Shown: positions 10,361-19,490 of the stretch, piece after piece
Position numbering within the stretch: position 1 is the stretch's first letter
Layout of the letters: each line of letters opens with the position of its first letter
NCBI GenBank assembly: GCA_003224055.1
Contig: QHYE01000006.1
Span: 58,534 to 122,533 of the forward strand
Origin: Acidobacteriota bacterium
Lineage (GTDB): Bacteria; Acidobacteriota; Terriglobia; Acidiferrales; UBA7541
Direction of reading: 5' to 3'
Length of the DNA stretch: 64,000 nt
The notes under the pieces: generated by a model
The model's database searches: none
Told to the model about the DNA's origin: nothing
The model's input: the letters and a program-made list of their open reading frames with translations, nothing else
Made by a program: the position numbers and the translations under genes

Positions 10361-10714
10361 TCAGGAGAGCGCTTCGATGTTTTCGATCGGCCGTTTCCGC
10401 TTCCACTCGTAATCCTTGCGCAGCTTCGCTTGATGCTTCTTTACTTGCGCTACCAATTCCCCGAACGCCTTCTTGCAGCTCGTCCGCACGCTTCCTCCTG
10501 TCCCCGTGGCATGCAGCGTTCCCGTCGGTAACGACAAATTCAGCGTGCAAGTCCTCTCGTCCGTCCGCGGGTTCTTCGCAAATGTCCCGTGCAATTGCAC
10601 CAGATCCGGCGAGTAGCTTTGCAGCAATTTTCCCAACTTATTTATATGGCGCTCCACTTCGGCCTCGGCCGGTTTCTGCGCCTCGACATGCTTGTAACTG
10701 ATGGACAGTTTCAT
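10361..10714 (-). CDS. hpf: Ribosome hibernation promoting factor family protein (HPF/RaiA, S30AE domain)
   Basis: A 117-residue basic protein with the S30AE fold: an N-terminal ISYKH strand, a central EVERHINKLGKLL helix and a C-terminal helix ELVAQVKKHQAKLRKDY rich in Lys/Arg. It is the short form, lacking the C-terminal dimerisation domain of long HPF. Family members bind the decoding region of 30S subunits and silence ribosomes in stationary phase. It is convergent with the symporter gene across a gap of about 100 bp that holds a 12-bp palindrome (10294-10305). It is a single gene; an alternative is a YfiA/RaiA-type translation inhibitor, which the sequence cannot separate. Confidence 0.8.
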   Translation of the reverse strand: MKLSISYKHVEAQKPAEAEVERHINKLGKLLQSYSPDLVQLHGTFAKNPRTDERTCTLNLSLPTGTLHATGTGGSVRTSCKKAFGELVAQVKKHQAKLRKDYEWKRKRPIENIEALS

Positions 10715-10906
10715 GTTTGCACCTGTAGGAAAGTTTGAGGAAGGGGAGGGGGACGCGGATCCGCTTTTGGCAATACATCACCGCAAAAGCATAGCAGCCG
10801 GAATCGTTCGCGGCAACGCCGGCGCGCGTTTCTCATTTGCCGTGCGTTGACACTCGCGTTCCCTTCCTTCTACCCTGCTCTGGGCGCATTCCGCGCCGCT
10901 CGCTCC

Positions 10907-11905
10907 ATGCCCCAGCGCAAACCAAAATCTCCGCTCCCAGCCGGCGCGCCCGGTCCCCCGCCGCATGCCCCGCGGCCCGGAACTCTCTACGTCGGCCCCG
11001 CAGGCTGGTCCTATCCAGACTGGTCCGGCTATGTTTATCCGGCGCGCCGCCCCAAGGGCTTCCATGAAGCCGCCTATCTTGCTGAATTTTTCGACACCAT
11101 CGAAATCAACACGTCGTTCTATCAACCCTTGCGCCCCGACCACGCCGCGCATTGGATCGATCGTGTCCTCGTAAATCCACGTTTCCTCTTCACCGCCAAA
11201 CTCTGGCAACGTTTCACTCACGACTCGATCCCCGGCGCCACCCCCGCCGACGAGCGTGCCGTCCGCGCTGGCTTTGACGTCCTCCGCGCTGCCCGCAAAC
11301 TCGGCGCCATTCTCCTCCAATTCCCTTTTTCGTTTCACCGCACGAAGGAGGCCGTTTCGTATCTCGCGGCACTTCTTAAACGCTTTGCCGATTATCCCCT
11401 GGTCGTCGAAGTCCGCCACGCATCCTGGGACTCTCCCGAAACTCAATCTCTACTGAGCGAATACAACGCAGGGTTCTGCAACATTGATCAGCCCATCATC
11501 GGCCGTTCTCTCACGCCCTCCGACCAAGCCACTTCCACCGTCGGCTACATCCGTCTCCACGGCCGTCGCTACGACACCTGGTTTTCCGACGACCTCGCCA
11601 TCCCCGCCCACGAACGCTACAACTATCTCTACACCTCCGCTGAGCTCGCTCCCTGGATCACTCGTGTCCGCACCGTAGCGGAGCATTCTCGCCACACTTT
11701 TGTCGTCACCAACAATCACTTCCAGGGCAAATCGGTCGTCAATGCTTTGCAGCTCATCAGCATTCTCAAAGGCGCAAAAGTCAAAGTTCCGGAGCCTCTT
11801 CGCCGGCATTACCCCGCACTTGAGGACATCGCGGACACTCCTCCCGCCGAACCCACCCTCTTCCCCCTCGCAGGATCAACAAAGGAGAAACGCAACAAGA
11901 CATAA
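10907..11905 (+). CDS. DUF72 (YecE-like) TIM-barrel protein
   Basis: A protein of about 332 residues of the DUF72/YecE family, a TIM-barrel related in fold to UV-damage endonuclease but of unknown biochemical role. Visible family motifs are YVGPAGWSYPDW at the N-terminus, INTSFYQPL, FLFTAKLWQRFTH, LILLQFPFSF-like AILLQFPFSF, VVEVRHASW, YIRLHGR and the C-terminal VVTNNHFQGKSVVNALQL. The ATG at 10907 is chosen because the family starts shortly before YVGP; an in-frame TTG at 10847 would add 20 Arg/Ala-rich residues. The N-terminal 30 residues are low-complexity Pro/Ala/Lys. It is a single gene between HPF and a small HTH gene. Confidence 0.85.
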   Translation: MPQRKPKSPLPAGAPGPPPHAPRPGTLYVGPAGWSYPDWSGYVYPARRPKGFHEAAYLAEFFDTIEINTSFYQPLRPDHAAHWIDRVLVNPRFLFTAKLWQRFTHDSIPGATPADERAVRAGFDVLRAARKLGAILLQFPFSFHRTKEAVSYLAALLKRFADYPLVVEVRHASWDSPETQSLLSEYNAGFCNIDQPIIGRSLTPSDQATSTVGYIRLHGRRYDTWFSDDLAIPAHERYNYLYTSAELAPWITRVRTVAEHSRHTFVVTNNHFQGKSVVNALQLISILKGAKVKVPEPLRRHYPALEDIADTPPAEPTLFPLAGSTKEKRNKT

Positions 11906-11958
11906 ACCTGTCAGCCGCTTCCCCCTCACTCTTCTGCACTCCCGCATCGCATTGTAAC

Positions 11959-11964
11959 TATAAT
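11959..11964 (+). promoter_or_regulatory. Candidate -10 box in an AT-rich promoter region
   Basis: A perfect TATAAT lies 54 bp before the ATG of the small HTH gene, inside a strikingly AT-rich stretch (about 11952-11997) in an otherwise GC-rich region. No good -35 sits at the 17-bp distance (the best is CTGCAC with a 19-bp spacer), so this is tentative. A second TAATAT-like box follows at about 11971. Confidence 0.35.
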
Positions 11965-12017
11965 ATATGGTAATATACAGATAGAGTGAATTAAACTGCG
12001 TTGGAGGATTGCCCACG

Positions 12018-12266
12018 ATGCACTCGAACGGCAACCGCTGGCTCACCGCTCAGGAAACCGCCGCCCAGTTGGACACCACCAGCTCCGAGGTCTGTCGCCT
12101 GCTCAGTCTCGGACGCCTTTCCGGAACGAAGCAGAAGGACCCCCGTCGGGCCGGCAAATCGCAGTGGTTGGTGGACCCGGAGTCCGCCTTAAAGGAAGAA
12201 AAACTCCGCAAGGCAAAGCTCGTGCGCAGGGCTCGCCGCCTCAAGCGCGTCTCCGCGCAGCAGTAA
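12018..12266 (+). CDS. Small helix-turn-helix (MerR/excisionase-like) protein
   Basis: An 82-residue protein. Residues 8-55 (WLTAQETAAQLDTTSSEVCRLL, then a GRLSG wing and the SQWLVDPES end) match the winged-HTH domain found in MerR N-termini and phage excisionases. The last 25 residues are very basic (KLRKAKLVRRARRLKR), which suits DNA contact. The ATG at 12018 is favoured by GGAGG at 12003-12007, 10 nt upstream; a TTG at 12009 is the alternative. No integrase or phage gene is nearby, so it is more likely a stand-alone regulator than a true excisionase. The target is unknown. Confidence 0.65.
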   Translation: MHSNGNRWLTAQETAAQLDTTSSEVCRLLSLGRLSGTKQKDPRRAGKSQWLVDPESALKEEKLRKAKLVRRARRLKRVSAQQ

Positions 12267-12304
12267 TGCGAACCCATCTTTCTACTTAGCCACTTTCTTG
12301 CGGA

Positions 12305-12712
12305 TTAGTTGATGCGAGCGGCGAGCCGGCGGTCCAGGTTCATCGCCAGATTCTGGTCCAACACCACAGCCACATAACGTGAGCAGTTCTTCATCTCCTT
12401 GCTCGCCCAGGTGGAAAGTGAGGGAAGCTTTAGTTTGAATGCCTGCTCGAGCTTTGCAGCCGCGCCGTAGTAGAGGGATACTTCTTTGAGCCAGGGAGTT
12501 TTCTTTTTCAGGCCGGGAGACAGGTTGTCGCAGAGATCCAGCAGCGAACCAAAATCCTGTGCGCCAATACTCGCTCCATCAATCCCGGTCGTCACTTGCA
12601 GCGAATCAGAGATTGGCTGGTTGGCGGCCGTGATCCAGATAGTCCGCCATTGCGAAACGGCGAATCGTCCCAGGGCGATACTTGCGAACACGAGGATGAA
12701 GAGCGATACCAT
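12305..12712 (-). CDS. Hypothetical membrane-anchored protein
   Basis: A protein of about 135 residues with one N-terminal hydrophobic segment (VSLFILVFASIALGRFAV, about residues 2-19) followed by a soluble part containing LKKKTPWLKEVSLYYGAAAKLEQAF and an Arg/Asn C-terminus. I do not recognise a family. The ATG at 12712 is preferred because the segment begins right after it; an ATG-like start at 12841 would add 43 residues without protein-like character. It is convergent with the small HTH gene (38-bp gap). The coding status is probable, supported by the clean membrane-anchor pattern, but the function is unknown. Confidence 0.5.
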   Translation of the reverse strand: MVSLFILVFASIALGRFAVSQWRTIWITAANQPISDSLQVTTGIDGASIGAQDFGSLLDLCDNLSPGLKKKTPWLKEVSLYYGAAAKLEQAFKLKLPSLSTWASKEMKNCSRYVAVVLDQNLAMNLDRRLAARIN

Positions 12713-12984
12713 ATTTTCCAGAGCCAAGTATTGGGGAGTGAACGCGCCTGGCCAATGGGACACGAGTACCCCCGCGATAGAACTTTCAGGACATCTTCCT
12801 AAACCCCCTAAGTACTTGATACAAAGCAGGTTACATGCCATCGGCCGCTGAAATCCGTTCCCCCGGTTCGCCCCTTCTCTTGAAGTAACTACTTTGTTGT
12901 CTCAGGCCGAACTTGCCTTGACCTTGGCGTCCCCTAGCCCTACCGTAGAACCAACAGCGAAGTGATGTCGTTGCCACCCCCTCT

Positions 12985-13842
12985 ATGAGCGACTCTCAAA
13001 ACTCTCCTCTTCCATCTTCGGTCGAGGCCAGCGATCAAGAGCTGACCCGGCAACTCCGTCAAATCGAACGACGGGACTGGTGGGCCTGGGGATACTCAAT
13101 CCTTGTGATGCTCTTGCTCACCTTTGCCGTCATTTCCTTTTCCCTTCCGGCCCTCCAACAGGAGTTGAAAACTTTTTTCAACGTCAAAGTCAGCGACGCC
13201 CTATTCGGTTTGATCGTCCTCGTGGTAGTTTTCAACGTATACACCATCTATCAGCAAGTTCTGATCAAACGTCTCCGCCTCCAGCTCGCTGAAAAGCATG
13301 GGCATTCGGAAATTCTGCGCAATCTCGCCATGGTTGATCCGTTGACGGGCCTGTACAATCGCCGTTTTGCTATGCAGCGTCTCGCCTCGGAGGTGGCGCG
13401 CTCCGAGCGTAGGGGACATCCCCTGACTGTGCTCACCCTGGATTTGAACGATTTCAAGCAGATCAACGACATGCACGGCCATCCGGCCGGAGACCAGGTG
13501 CTGCAGGAATTTGCCACTCACCTCAACAGAGTTATCCGCGGCTCGGACCTCGCCGTTCGGCTCGGCGGCGACGAATTCCTTGTTCTTCTTCCCGAATGCA
13601 CTTTGGAGCAATTGCAGCTCGTCCTGGGGCGTCTCGGCTCCCTGGTAGTGGACTGGCAAGGCCACAAGATTCCCGTCACTTTCTCTTCAGGGTGGCGGCA
13701 ATACCAATTGGGCGACCGTCCCGAGGAGCTCCTTGCGCGCGCCGATCAAGCTCTTTACGCTGGCAAGCGCGCCAACAAGAAAGCTCCTGCTCTCGCGAAA
13801 ACAGTGGAAACCGATGCGGACCCGACTCCGCATCGTGGTTAG
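12985..13842 (+). CDS. Membrane-bound diguanylate cyclase (GGDEF)
   Basis: A 285-residue enzyme expected to make cyclic di-GMP from two GTP at the inner membrane. Two transmembrane helices (about 36-55 and 72-90) enclose a short periplasmic loop, then a coiled linker (VLIKRLRLQLAEKHGHSEILR) leads to the GGDEF domain (about 115-270). The domain starts with the usual DPLTGLYNRR. The active-site motif is intact GGDEF at 194-198. An RGSD at 185-188, five residues before it, is the RxxD inhibitory I-site, so product inhibition is expected. There is no sensor domain apart from the small membrane unit. It is a single gene. A PilZ c-di-GMP receptor candidate lies elsewhere in the window at 61.5 kb. 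Confidence 0.92.
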   Translation: MSDSQNSPLPSSVEASDQELTRQLRQIERRDWWAWGYSILVMLLLTFAVISFSLPALQQELKTFFNVKVSDALFGLIVLVVVFNVYTIYQQVLIKRLRLQLAEKHGHSEILRNLAMVDPLTGLYNRRFAMQRLASEVARSERRGHPLTVLTLDLNDFKQINDMHGHPAGDQVLQEFATHLNRVIRGSDLAVRLGGDEFLVLLPECTLEQLQLVLGRLGSLVVDWQGHKIPVTFSSGWRQYQLGDRPEELLARADQALYAGKRANKKAPALAKTVETDADPTPHRG

Positions 13843-13959
13843 CCTCGGCAGCCTTTACTCCTAACCGCACCCTCTTCACAAAATTCCGTTCAGCGTTACA
13901 ATTATCTGGACTTGGACGAGCCCCTGGCCGGGGCGGAATCTGATTCAATGGGAGGTCCC

Positions 13960-16179
13960 ATGAGCATCACACTCCTTGACCGTCGTGCGTTCTTCCGCGT
14001 CTCCGCCATCGCCGGTGGCGGTGTCCTGTTGGCTCTGCACTCCGAACTCCTCCCGGAAGTTTTTGCGCAATCACCGCAGGCGCCGGCCCCCGCCTTCGTG
14101 CCCACCGCTTTCATTCGCGTCGCCGCGGACGGCACTGTGACGATCATGTCCAAAAATCCCGAGATCGGCCAGGGCGTGAAAACTCATCTCCCGATGATCA
14201 TCGCCGACGAACTCGACGTCGATTGGAAGTCCGTCCGCGTCGAGCAGGCCGACCTCGACGAAACGAAATACGGTCCGCAGCGCGCCGGTGGTAGCACTTC
14301 CACTCCCACCAACTGGGATCCGCTCCGCCGCGTCGGCGCCGCCGGCCGCCAGATGTTCGTCGCCGCCGCCGCGCAAACTTGGTCCGTCCCCGAATCCGAA
14401 TGCCAGACCTCTTCCGGCCGCGTCGTCCATCAGCCCACAAAACGCACGCTCACCTACGGCGCGCTCGCCGAAAAAGTAGCCACGCTTCCGGCGCCGGATC
14501 TCAAGTCCGTCCAGCTCAAAGACCCGAAGGATTACAAGATCATCGGCCGCTCTATCCACGCCGTGGACAATCACTCGATCGTCACCGGAAAAAATCTATA
14601 TAGCATCGACTTCCGCGTCCCCGGCATGCTCTGGGCTGTCTACGAAAAATGTCCCGTCTATGCCGGCAAATTCCTCAGTGCCAATTTCGACGAAATCAAG
14701 TCTCAGCCCGGCGTCCGCCATGCCTTCGCTGTCGATGGAACCTCGGACCTGCTCGGCCTGCACTGCGGCGTTGCCATCGTTGCCGACACCTGGTGGCAAG
14801 CCAACACCGCCAGGAAACAATTGCGTGCCAAGTGGGACGAAGGCACCACCGCCCAGCAAAGCAGCGAGGGCTTTGCTCGCCGCGCCGAGGAACTTTCCAA
14901 GCAGCCGCCCGCCATCACCCTCCGCAGCGATGGAGACGCTGACAAAGCTTTGCAGTCTGCCTCAAAAACTGTCGAAGCCGCGTACACCTACCCCTTCCTC
15001 GCGCACGCCCCCATGGAGCCCGAAAACTGTCTCGCCCATTATCACGACGGCAAACTCGAATTCTGGTCGCCCAGCCAGACCCCTGAAAATGGCCGCCTGC
15101 TCGTCTCCAAAGTTCTCAATATTCCCCACGATGACATCATCGTTCACATGAAGCGTGCTGGCGGCGGATTCGGCCGCCGTCTCACCAACGACTACATGCT
15201 TGAAGCCGGCGCCATCGCCAAGCAGGTCGGCGTTCCCGTCAAGCTCCTCTGGACTCGCGAGGACGATTTTCACCACGATCATTATCGTCCCGCCGGTTTT
15301 CATTTCCTCAAGGGCGGCCTGGACTCCTCCGGAAAACTCGTCGCCTGGCACAATCACTTCGTCAGTTTCGGCGAAGGCAAGCAGTTCGCTCCCTCCGCGG
15401 GCATCCCCGCCAACCAATTTCCCGGCACCTTTCTCCAGGACTTTTTTTTCGGCGCCTCCCTCATGCCTCTCGGCGTTCCCACCTACGCCTTGCGCGCTCC
15501 CGGCAGCAACGCCTACTCCTGGGTCTTTCAATCCTTCACCGACGAGCTCGCCCACGCTGCGGGCAAAGACCCCGTCCAATTCCGCCTGGATCTTCTCAGC
15601 GCACCTCGCGTCGCCAGCGCATCGTCCTCTTCCAATCCCGGCGACGCGGATTTCGACGCGTCTCGCATGCAAGGCGTCCTCAAGCTCGTGGCCGAGAAAT
15701 CCGCGTGGGGCAAGCGCACTCTCCCCAAAGACACCGGCATGGGCGTCGCTTTCCAATTCGCACATCGCGGCTATTTCGCGGAAGTGGTCGAGCTCCGCGT
15801 AGGTGAGAATAATAAACTGAAGATCAACAAAATCTGGGTGGCCGGCGATGTCGGCAGCCAAATCATCAATCCCATCAACGCCGAAAATCAAGTCCGCGGC
15901 GGCATCATCGAAGGCCTAAGCTCCGTCATGAACTACGAAATCACCATCGACGCGGGCCGCGCCGTCCAAAGCAATTTCCACGAGTATCCGCCCGTTCGGA
16001 TGAATCAGGTCCCCGCCGAAATCGAAGTCCATTTTCTGAAAACCGACAATTCCCCCACTGGCCTCGGCGAACCCGCCTTGCCCCCGGTTCTTCCAGCCGT
16101 GTGCAACGCCATCTTCGCCGTCACTGGCAACCGCATCCGCTCCCTGCCGCTTGCCAAACACGGCTTCTCCTGGGCCTAG
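13960..16179 (+). CDS. Molybdenum hydroxylase large subunit, isoquinoline 1-oxidoreductase beta-like, Tat-exported
   Basis: About 739 residues, matching the IorB branch of the xanthine dehydrogenase family, whose large subunit binds molybdopterin cytosine dinucleotide and hydroxylates N-heterocycles or aldehydes. The N-terminus [20 protein letters not shown] is a twin-arginine signal, so the folded enzyme would go to the periplasm. Family stretches include [24 protein letters not shown], the [10 protein letters not shown] region, and the cofactor loop RAGGGFGRR. The ATG at 13960 follows GGAGG at 13951-13955 by only 4 nt; an ATG at 13948 is in frame but overlaps that site. The [2Fe-2S] small subunit (IorA) and any cytochrome partner are absent within several kb on both sides, which is unusual. 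Confidence 0.87.
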   Translation: MSITLLDRRAFFRVSAIAGGGVLLALHSELLPEVFAQSPQAPAPAFVPTAFIRVAADGTVTIMSKNPEIGQGVKTHLPMIIADELDVDWKSVRVEQADLDETKYGPQRAGGSTSTPTNWDPLRRVGAAGRQMFVAAAAQTWSVPESECQTSSGRVVHQPTKRTLTYGALAEKVATLPAPDLKSVQLKDPKDYKIIGRSIHAVDNHSIVTGKNLYSIDFRVPGMLWAVYEKCPVYAGKFLSANFDEIKSQPGVRHAFAVDGTSDLLGLHCGVAIVADTWWQANTARKQLRAKWDEGTTAQQSSEGFARRAEELSKQPPAITLRSDGDADKALQSASKTVEAAYTYPFLAHAPMEPENCLAHYHDGKLEFWSPSQTPENGRLLVSKVLNIPHDDIIVHMKRAGGGFGRRLTNDYMLEAGAIAKQVGVPVKLLWTREDDFHHDHYRPAGFHFLKGGLDSSGKLVAWHNHFVSFGEGKQFAPSAGIPANQFPGTFLQDFFFGASLMPLGVPTYALRAPGSNAYSWVFQSFTDELAHAAGKDPVQFRLDLLSAPRVASASSSSNPGDADFDASRMQGVLKLVAEKSAWGKRTLPKDTGMGVAFQFAHRGYFAEVVELRVGENNKLKINKIWVAGDVGSQIINPINAENQVRGGIIEGLSSVMNYEITIDAGRAVQSNFHEYPPVRMNQVPAEIEVHFLKTDNSPTGLGEPALPPVLPAVCNAIFAVTGNRIRSLPLAKHGFSWA

Positions 16180-16193
16180 CATCACTCTCTTGC

Positions 16194-16217
16194 AGGGGCA
16201 CGATGCATCGTGCCCCT
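16194..16217. repeat. Perfect 24-bp palindrome between convergent genes
   Basis: A perfect self-complementary 24-mer with half-site AGGGGCACGATG, placed 15 bp after the stop of the molybdenum hydroxylase gene and before the convergent ADOP gene. It could form a loop-poor cruciform or hairpin and act as a bidirectional terminator or as a dispersed REP-like unit. No T-tract follows. Confidence 0.7.
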
Positions 16218-16355
16218 CCTCGTCTGCCGCGCTTCAGCCCGGTCCCGCCTTATCCTCGTAAGCGGGCTCTGCGAGCGCCAGAGTAGGTCGACCTCTGTCG
16301 CCGACGCGGCTGCACAAACGCTACGCCATCTCGGGCCCATTTTCATCCTTCGTTG

Positions 16356-16374
16356 TGGTCCCCGGAGGGGACCA
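16356..16374. terminator. Hairpin 5 bp past the ADOP gene stop
   Basis: Inverted repeat TGGTCCCC / GGGGACCA around a 3-nt GGA loop, directly downstream of the minus-strand permease gene. The stem is strong, but neither strand has a U-tract, so it may terminate by another mechanism or protect the 3' end. Confidence 0.4.
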
Positions 16375-16378
16375 TGAT

Positions 16379-18823
16379 TTACTCGTACCGCAGCGCCACC
16401 AACGGATCCACCCGCGCCGCGCGCCGCGCCGGCAGGCAGCATGCCACCAGCCCGGTGATTAACAGCACGATCGGCACGCTCACCAGCGTCCACGGATCGT
16501 ACGCCGACACACCCCAAAGCTGCGTCGCAATCACACGTCCGAGCGCGAGGCTCGCTATCAATCCGAGCCCCACGCCAATCCCCACCAGCCGCAGCCCCAT
16601 TCGAATCACCATTCCCTGCACGTCCGAGCTTTCCGCCCCCAGCGCCATGCGAATTCCAATTTCTTGCGTTCGCCGCGCCGTCGTGTACGCCAGCACGCTG
16701 TACACTCGGATCGTCACCAGCACCAGCCCAATCGCGCCGAAAATCATCATCAGGAAAAATCCGAATCGCGGCCCCGCATACGAAAACTGGCTGATGTAAC
16801 CTTCCAGCGTCCCGGTCAGTGTTAACGCCACATTCGCATCCGTCGCCCAGATTTCGTGCTCTATTGCATTCATCATCGCCAGCGGTTCGTTTGCCGTGCG
16901 CACCAGGATTCCCCGGAACGCCGATCCCGTCACCGTATACGGCACCCAGATTTCCGGCTCGGGTGGATCTTGCAGCCCCCGGTTCTTTGCGTCCGCCACC
17001 AATCCGATGATTTCGAACGTCGGCTCCTTCAGCGCGTCCTCAAACTCCGCGAGTTGCGCGATTCTTACCTGCCGCCCGATCGGGTTCTCATTTCCCAGAT
17101 ATTTCTTCACGAAAGTTTGGTTCACCACCGCCAGCTTGCGCGCTCCGTTCACTTCCGCTTCCGTAAAACTCCTTCCGTCCACAAATTGAATCTTCACCAC
17201 GCCAAAATATCCCTCGCTGCACAGTTGGAACATCGCGTTCCATTTTTCCGCGTGCGTTTTTCCCGGAATTTCGATCTCGCTCGGAATTCCTCCATACGGA
17301 GGCAGTGTGCTCGTCTCCGTCGCTTCCACCACGCCTGGCAGTGCCTTCAGCCGTTGTAGCAATGGCCGGTAAAATCCCGCCACTTGGTCCGCCGTCTTAT
17401 ACCGTTCCACTGGCAGTGGCAGCCTCGCCACGAAAATATGGTCCGGTTGCAGACCCAGCTTTACGTCCCGCAAGGCCACAAAGCTCCTCATTAACAGCCC
17501 CGCTGTCACCAGCAGCATCAGCGAAAGCATCACTTCCAGCACCACCACCGCATTGCGCAGTTTCCCGTGACGGAACCCGCCGCTGATTCCCTTCCCGCTA
17601 TCCCGCAGCGGATCGTTAATATCCTTGCGCGCCGCCTTCAACGCCGGCACCAGCCCAAACACCAGCGCCGTCATCACTCCCACTCCCAACGCAAACAGCA
17701 ATACCGGTGTATTCAGGCGGATCACTGCTTCCGCCGGAATGATGTCCTGCGGCATCAGCGCTACCAGCGATTTCAGCCCGCCCCACGCCAGCAGTGTCCC
17801 CACTGCCGCCCCGCCAATCGCCAGGATCAGGCTCTCCACCAAAAGCTGCCGGATCAGTCTCCACCGGTTCGCTCCCAGCGCCGACCGAATCGCAAACTCC
17901 TTCTCTCTCGTGGTCGCCCGCGCCAGCAGCAAGTTCGCCACGTTCCCGCATCCGATCAGCAGCAACAATCCCACCGCCGCCAGTACGATATACAGCGTCG
18001 TCTTGAATCTCCCCACGACCAGATTCGTCAAGGATTCGATTTGCACCGAGAAGTGTTTCGGGTAATCCTTGGGGTACACCGTAGCAAGCCGCTTCGCCAC
18101 CACCGTCAGATCCGCTTCCGCCTCCTTCATGGAAACGCCTGGCTTCAAATGCCCTAGCAGGAACCAGAACTTCGGGAACGCCCCGGCCACGACCTTGGCG
18201 GAGGCCGCCCGGCTCGGTTTCTCCGGAATCCACATGTCCGCGTCGCCCCAGCCGAACCGAGGCGGCATGATTCCGATCAGCGTCCTGGCCGTCCCATTCA
18301 AGACAAATGTCTTGTTCACGATCCCCGGATCAGCCCCGAACGATTTCACCCACACTTTATAGCGCAGCACGAACACCGGCGGCGCACCCGGCTCATAATC
18401 CGCCGGTTGCATCATTCGCCCATGCAGCGCCGACATCCCCAAAAACTCAAACGTTCCCGGCGTCACAAAATTCCCGTTAAAGCGTTGCGTCCCTTCACCG
18501 TTCCGGTACAGCACATCCGTTCGATCGTTCGCAATCACTCCGTCAAATACATGATTCTGCTCCACATAATCCAAAAACTCCGGCCCGCTGAACCCCGCCC
18601 GCCCTCCTGGCTCGCTCCGCTCTGTGTCATGAATCTGCACGGACATGTACCGCTGCGCATCCGGATACGGAAACGGCTCCATCAGGATGTTTTCTATCAC
18701 GCTGAAAATCGCCGTGGACGCCCCAATCCCCAGCGCCAGCGTCAGGATCGCCACTACCGCAAACCCCGGCGTCTTCCTCAGATTCCGCAGTGCGTACCGG
18801 ACATCCTGCCCCAACGTTTCCAT
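16379..18823 (-). CDS. ADOP-type ABC permease (MacB periplasmic core plus FtsX, duplicated)
   Basis: An 814-residue protein with the duplicated plan of the Acidobacterial duplicated orphan permeases. A first transmembrane helix (PGFAVVAILTLALGIGASTAIFS, about 19-41) is followed by a large periplasmic core (about 45-270), three helices (about 280-420), a second helix and core (about 430-680), then three C-terminal helices (about 690-805) ending in the ARRAARVDPLVALRYE tail typical of FtsX/MacB permeases. No ATPase gene is adjacent, which is the rule for this family and the reason for orphan. Related MacB permeases work mechanically in lipoprotein, peptide or drug export; ADOP roles are unknown. 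It is a single gene on the minus strand. Confidence 0.92.
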   Translation of the reverse strand: METLGQDVRYALRNLRKTPGFAVVAILTLALGIGASTAIFSVIENILMEPFPYPDAQRYMSVQIHDTERSEPGGRAGFSGPEFLDYVEQNHVFDGVIANDRTDVLYRNGEGTQRFNGNFVTPGTFEFLGMSALHGRMMQPADYEPGAPPVFVLRYKVWVKSFGADPGIVNKTFVLNGTARTLIGIMPPRFGWGDADMWIPEKPSRAASAKVVAGAFPKFWFLLGHLKPGVSMKEAEADLTVVAKRLATVYPKDYPKHFSVQIESLTNLVVGRFKTTLYIVLAAVGLLLLIGCGNVANLLLARATTREKEFAIRSALGANRWRLIRQLLVESLILAIGGAAVGTLLAWGGLKSLVALMPQDIIPAEAVIRLNTPVLLFALGVGVMTALVFGLVPALKAARKDINDPLRDSGKGISGGFRHGKLRNAVVVLEVMLSLMLLVTAGLLMRSFVALRDVKLGLQPDHIFVARLPLPVERYKTADQVAGFYRPLLQRLKALPGVVEATETSTLPPYGGIPSEIEIPGKTHAEKWNAMFQLCSEGYFGVVKIQFVDGRSFTEAEVNGARKLAVVNQTFVKKYLGNENPIGRQVRIAQLAEFEDALKEPTFEIIGLVADAKNRGLQDPPEPEIWVPYTVTGSAFRGILVRTANEPLAMMNAIEHEIWATDANVALTLTGTLEGYISQFSYAGPRFGFFLMMIFGAIGLVLVTIRVYSVLAYTTARRTQEIGIRMALGAESSDVQGMVIRMGLRLVGIGVGLGLIASLALGRVIATQLWGVSAYDPWTLVSVPIVLLITGLVACCLPARRAARVDPLVALRYE

Positions 18824-19104
18824 TGTCCCCCCTCAACCATCTCAGTCCTCACCTTGCTTCGTGTACACGCCGGGTCTCAGCCCGGCCAGTCCCCGCATCC
18901 CAATCTATCTACGCATTCCTTCGTAATTTAGTTCGACGCCACCGCTCCCAAAAAGTTGCCAAATTGGCTAAAAACACTCTTCCAAACGGGGGAGAGGCGA
19001 TCCTTTATTCACCTAGCAAGACGTGGGTCCCACGCGGCACGATTTTTCCCGAAAGTGTCCCGAATCGGATAGCTTTCCCACATTTCTTATCGCATCCTGT
19101 CCCC

Positions 19105-19326
19105 ATGAGAATGAAAGACCTGACGCCCGCACAGTTATCCTCCGTCCCTTGTCCTACCTGTGGTGTCACTGCGGGGCAGCGTTGCCTGCTGCATTCAGGT
19201 GCACTGCGCTCCGAATTGCACATTGACCGGAAGCTCTCCGCGGCGGAGGCCATTGAAACGAAGAGATACCAACGCATACAATCCCTCGCCAAGCGCCCCG
19301 CGGGTGACCGCCCCTCGATCCGCTAG
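19105..19326 (+). CDS. Small zinc-finger protein
   Basis: A 73-residue protein with CPTCGVTAGQRCLLHSG at about 15-31: a Cys2...Cys-His arrangement like the short zinc-finger domain found alone in actinobacterial and acidobacterial proteins, followed by a charged helix (ELHIDRKLSAAEAIETKRYQRI). ATG at 19105 is chosen; an in-frame reading goes further upstream but has no protein-like sequence there. The 280-bp gap before it holds two small palindromes (a GCCGGG/CCCGGC hairpin near 18870 and CGTGGGTCCCACG near 19021). The role is unknown. Confidence 0.55.
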   Translation: MRMKDLTPAQLSSVPCPTCGVTAGQRCLLHSGALRSELHIDRKLSAAEAIETKRYQRIQSLAKRPAGDRPSIR

Positions 19327-19490
19327 AACGCCTCTATGTAGCCTGCCCTTGCGGTTTTGTTCCTGGCAAGGGTTGGGATTTTTCTTCACCATTTTCCAAT
19401 TTCAATTTTCTAATTTCCGCAGTATGCGCCGCCGCCCGTCCGTTTGATGTATGCTGGTGCGGATTTCCCCGAGTCAAGGATGGCCGGCCA

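Noticed and set aside
12018..12266. Phage or integrative element marker (excisionase)
   Set aside because: No integrase, att-like direct repeats or phage genes are visible around it.
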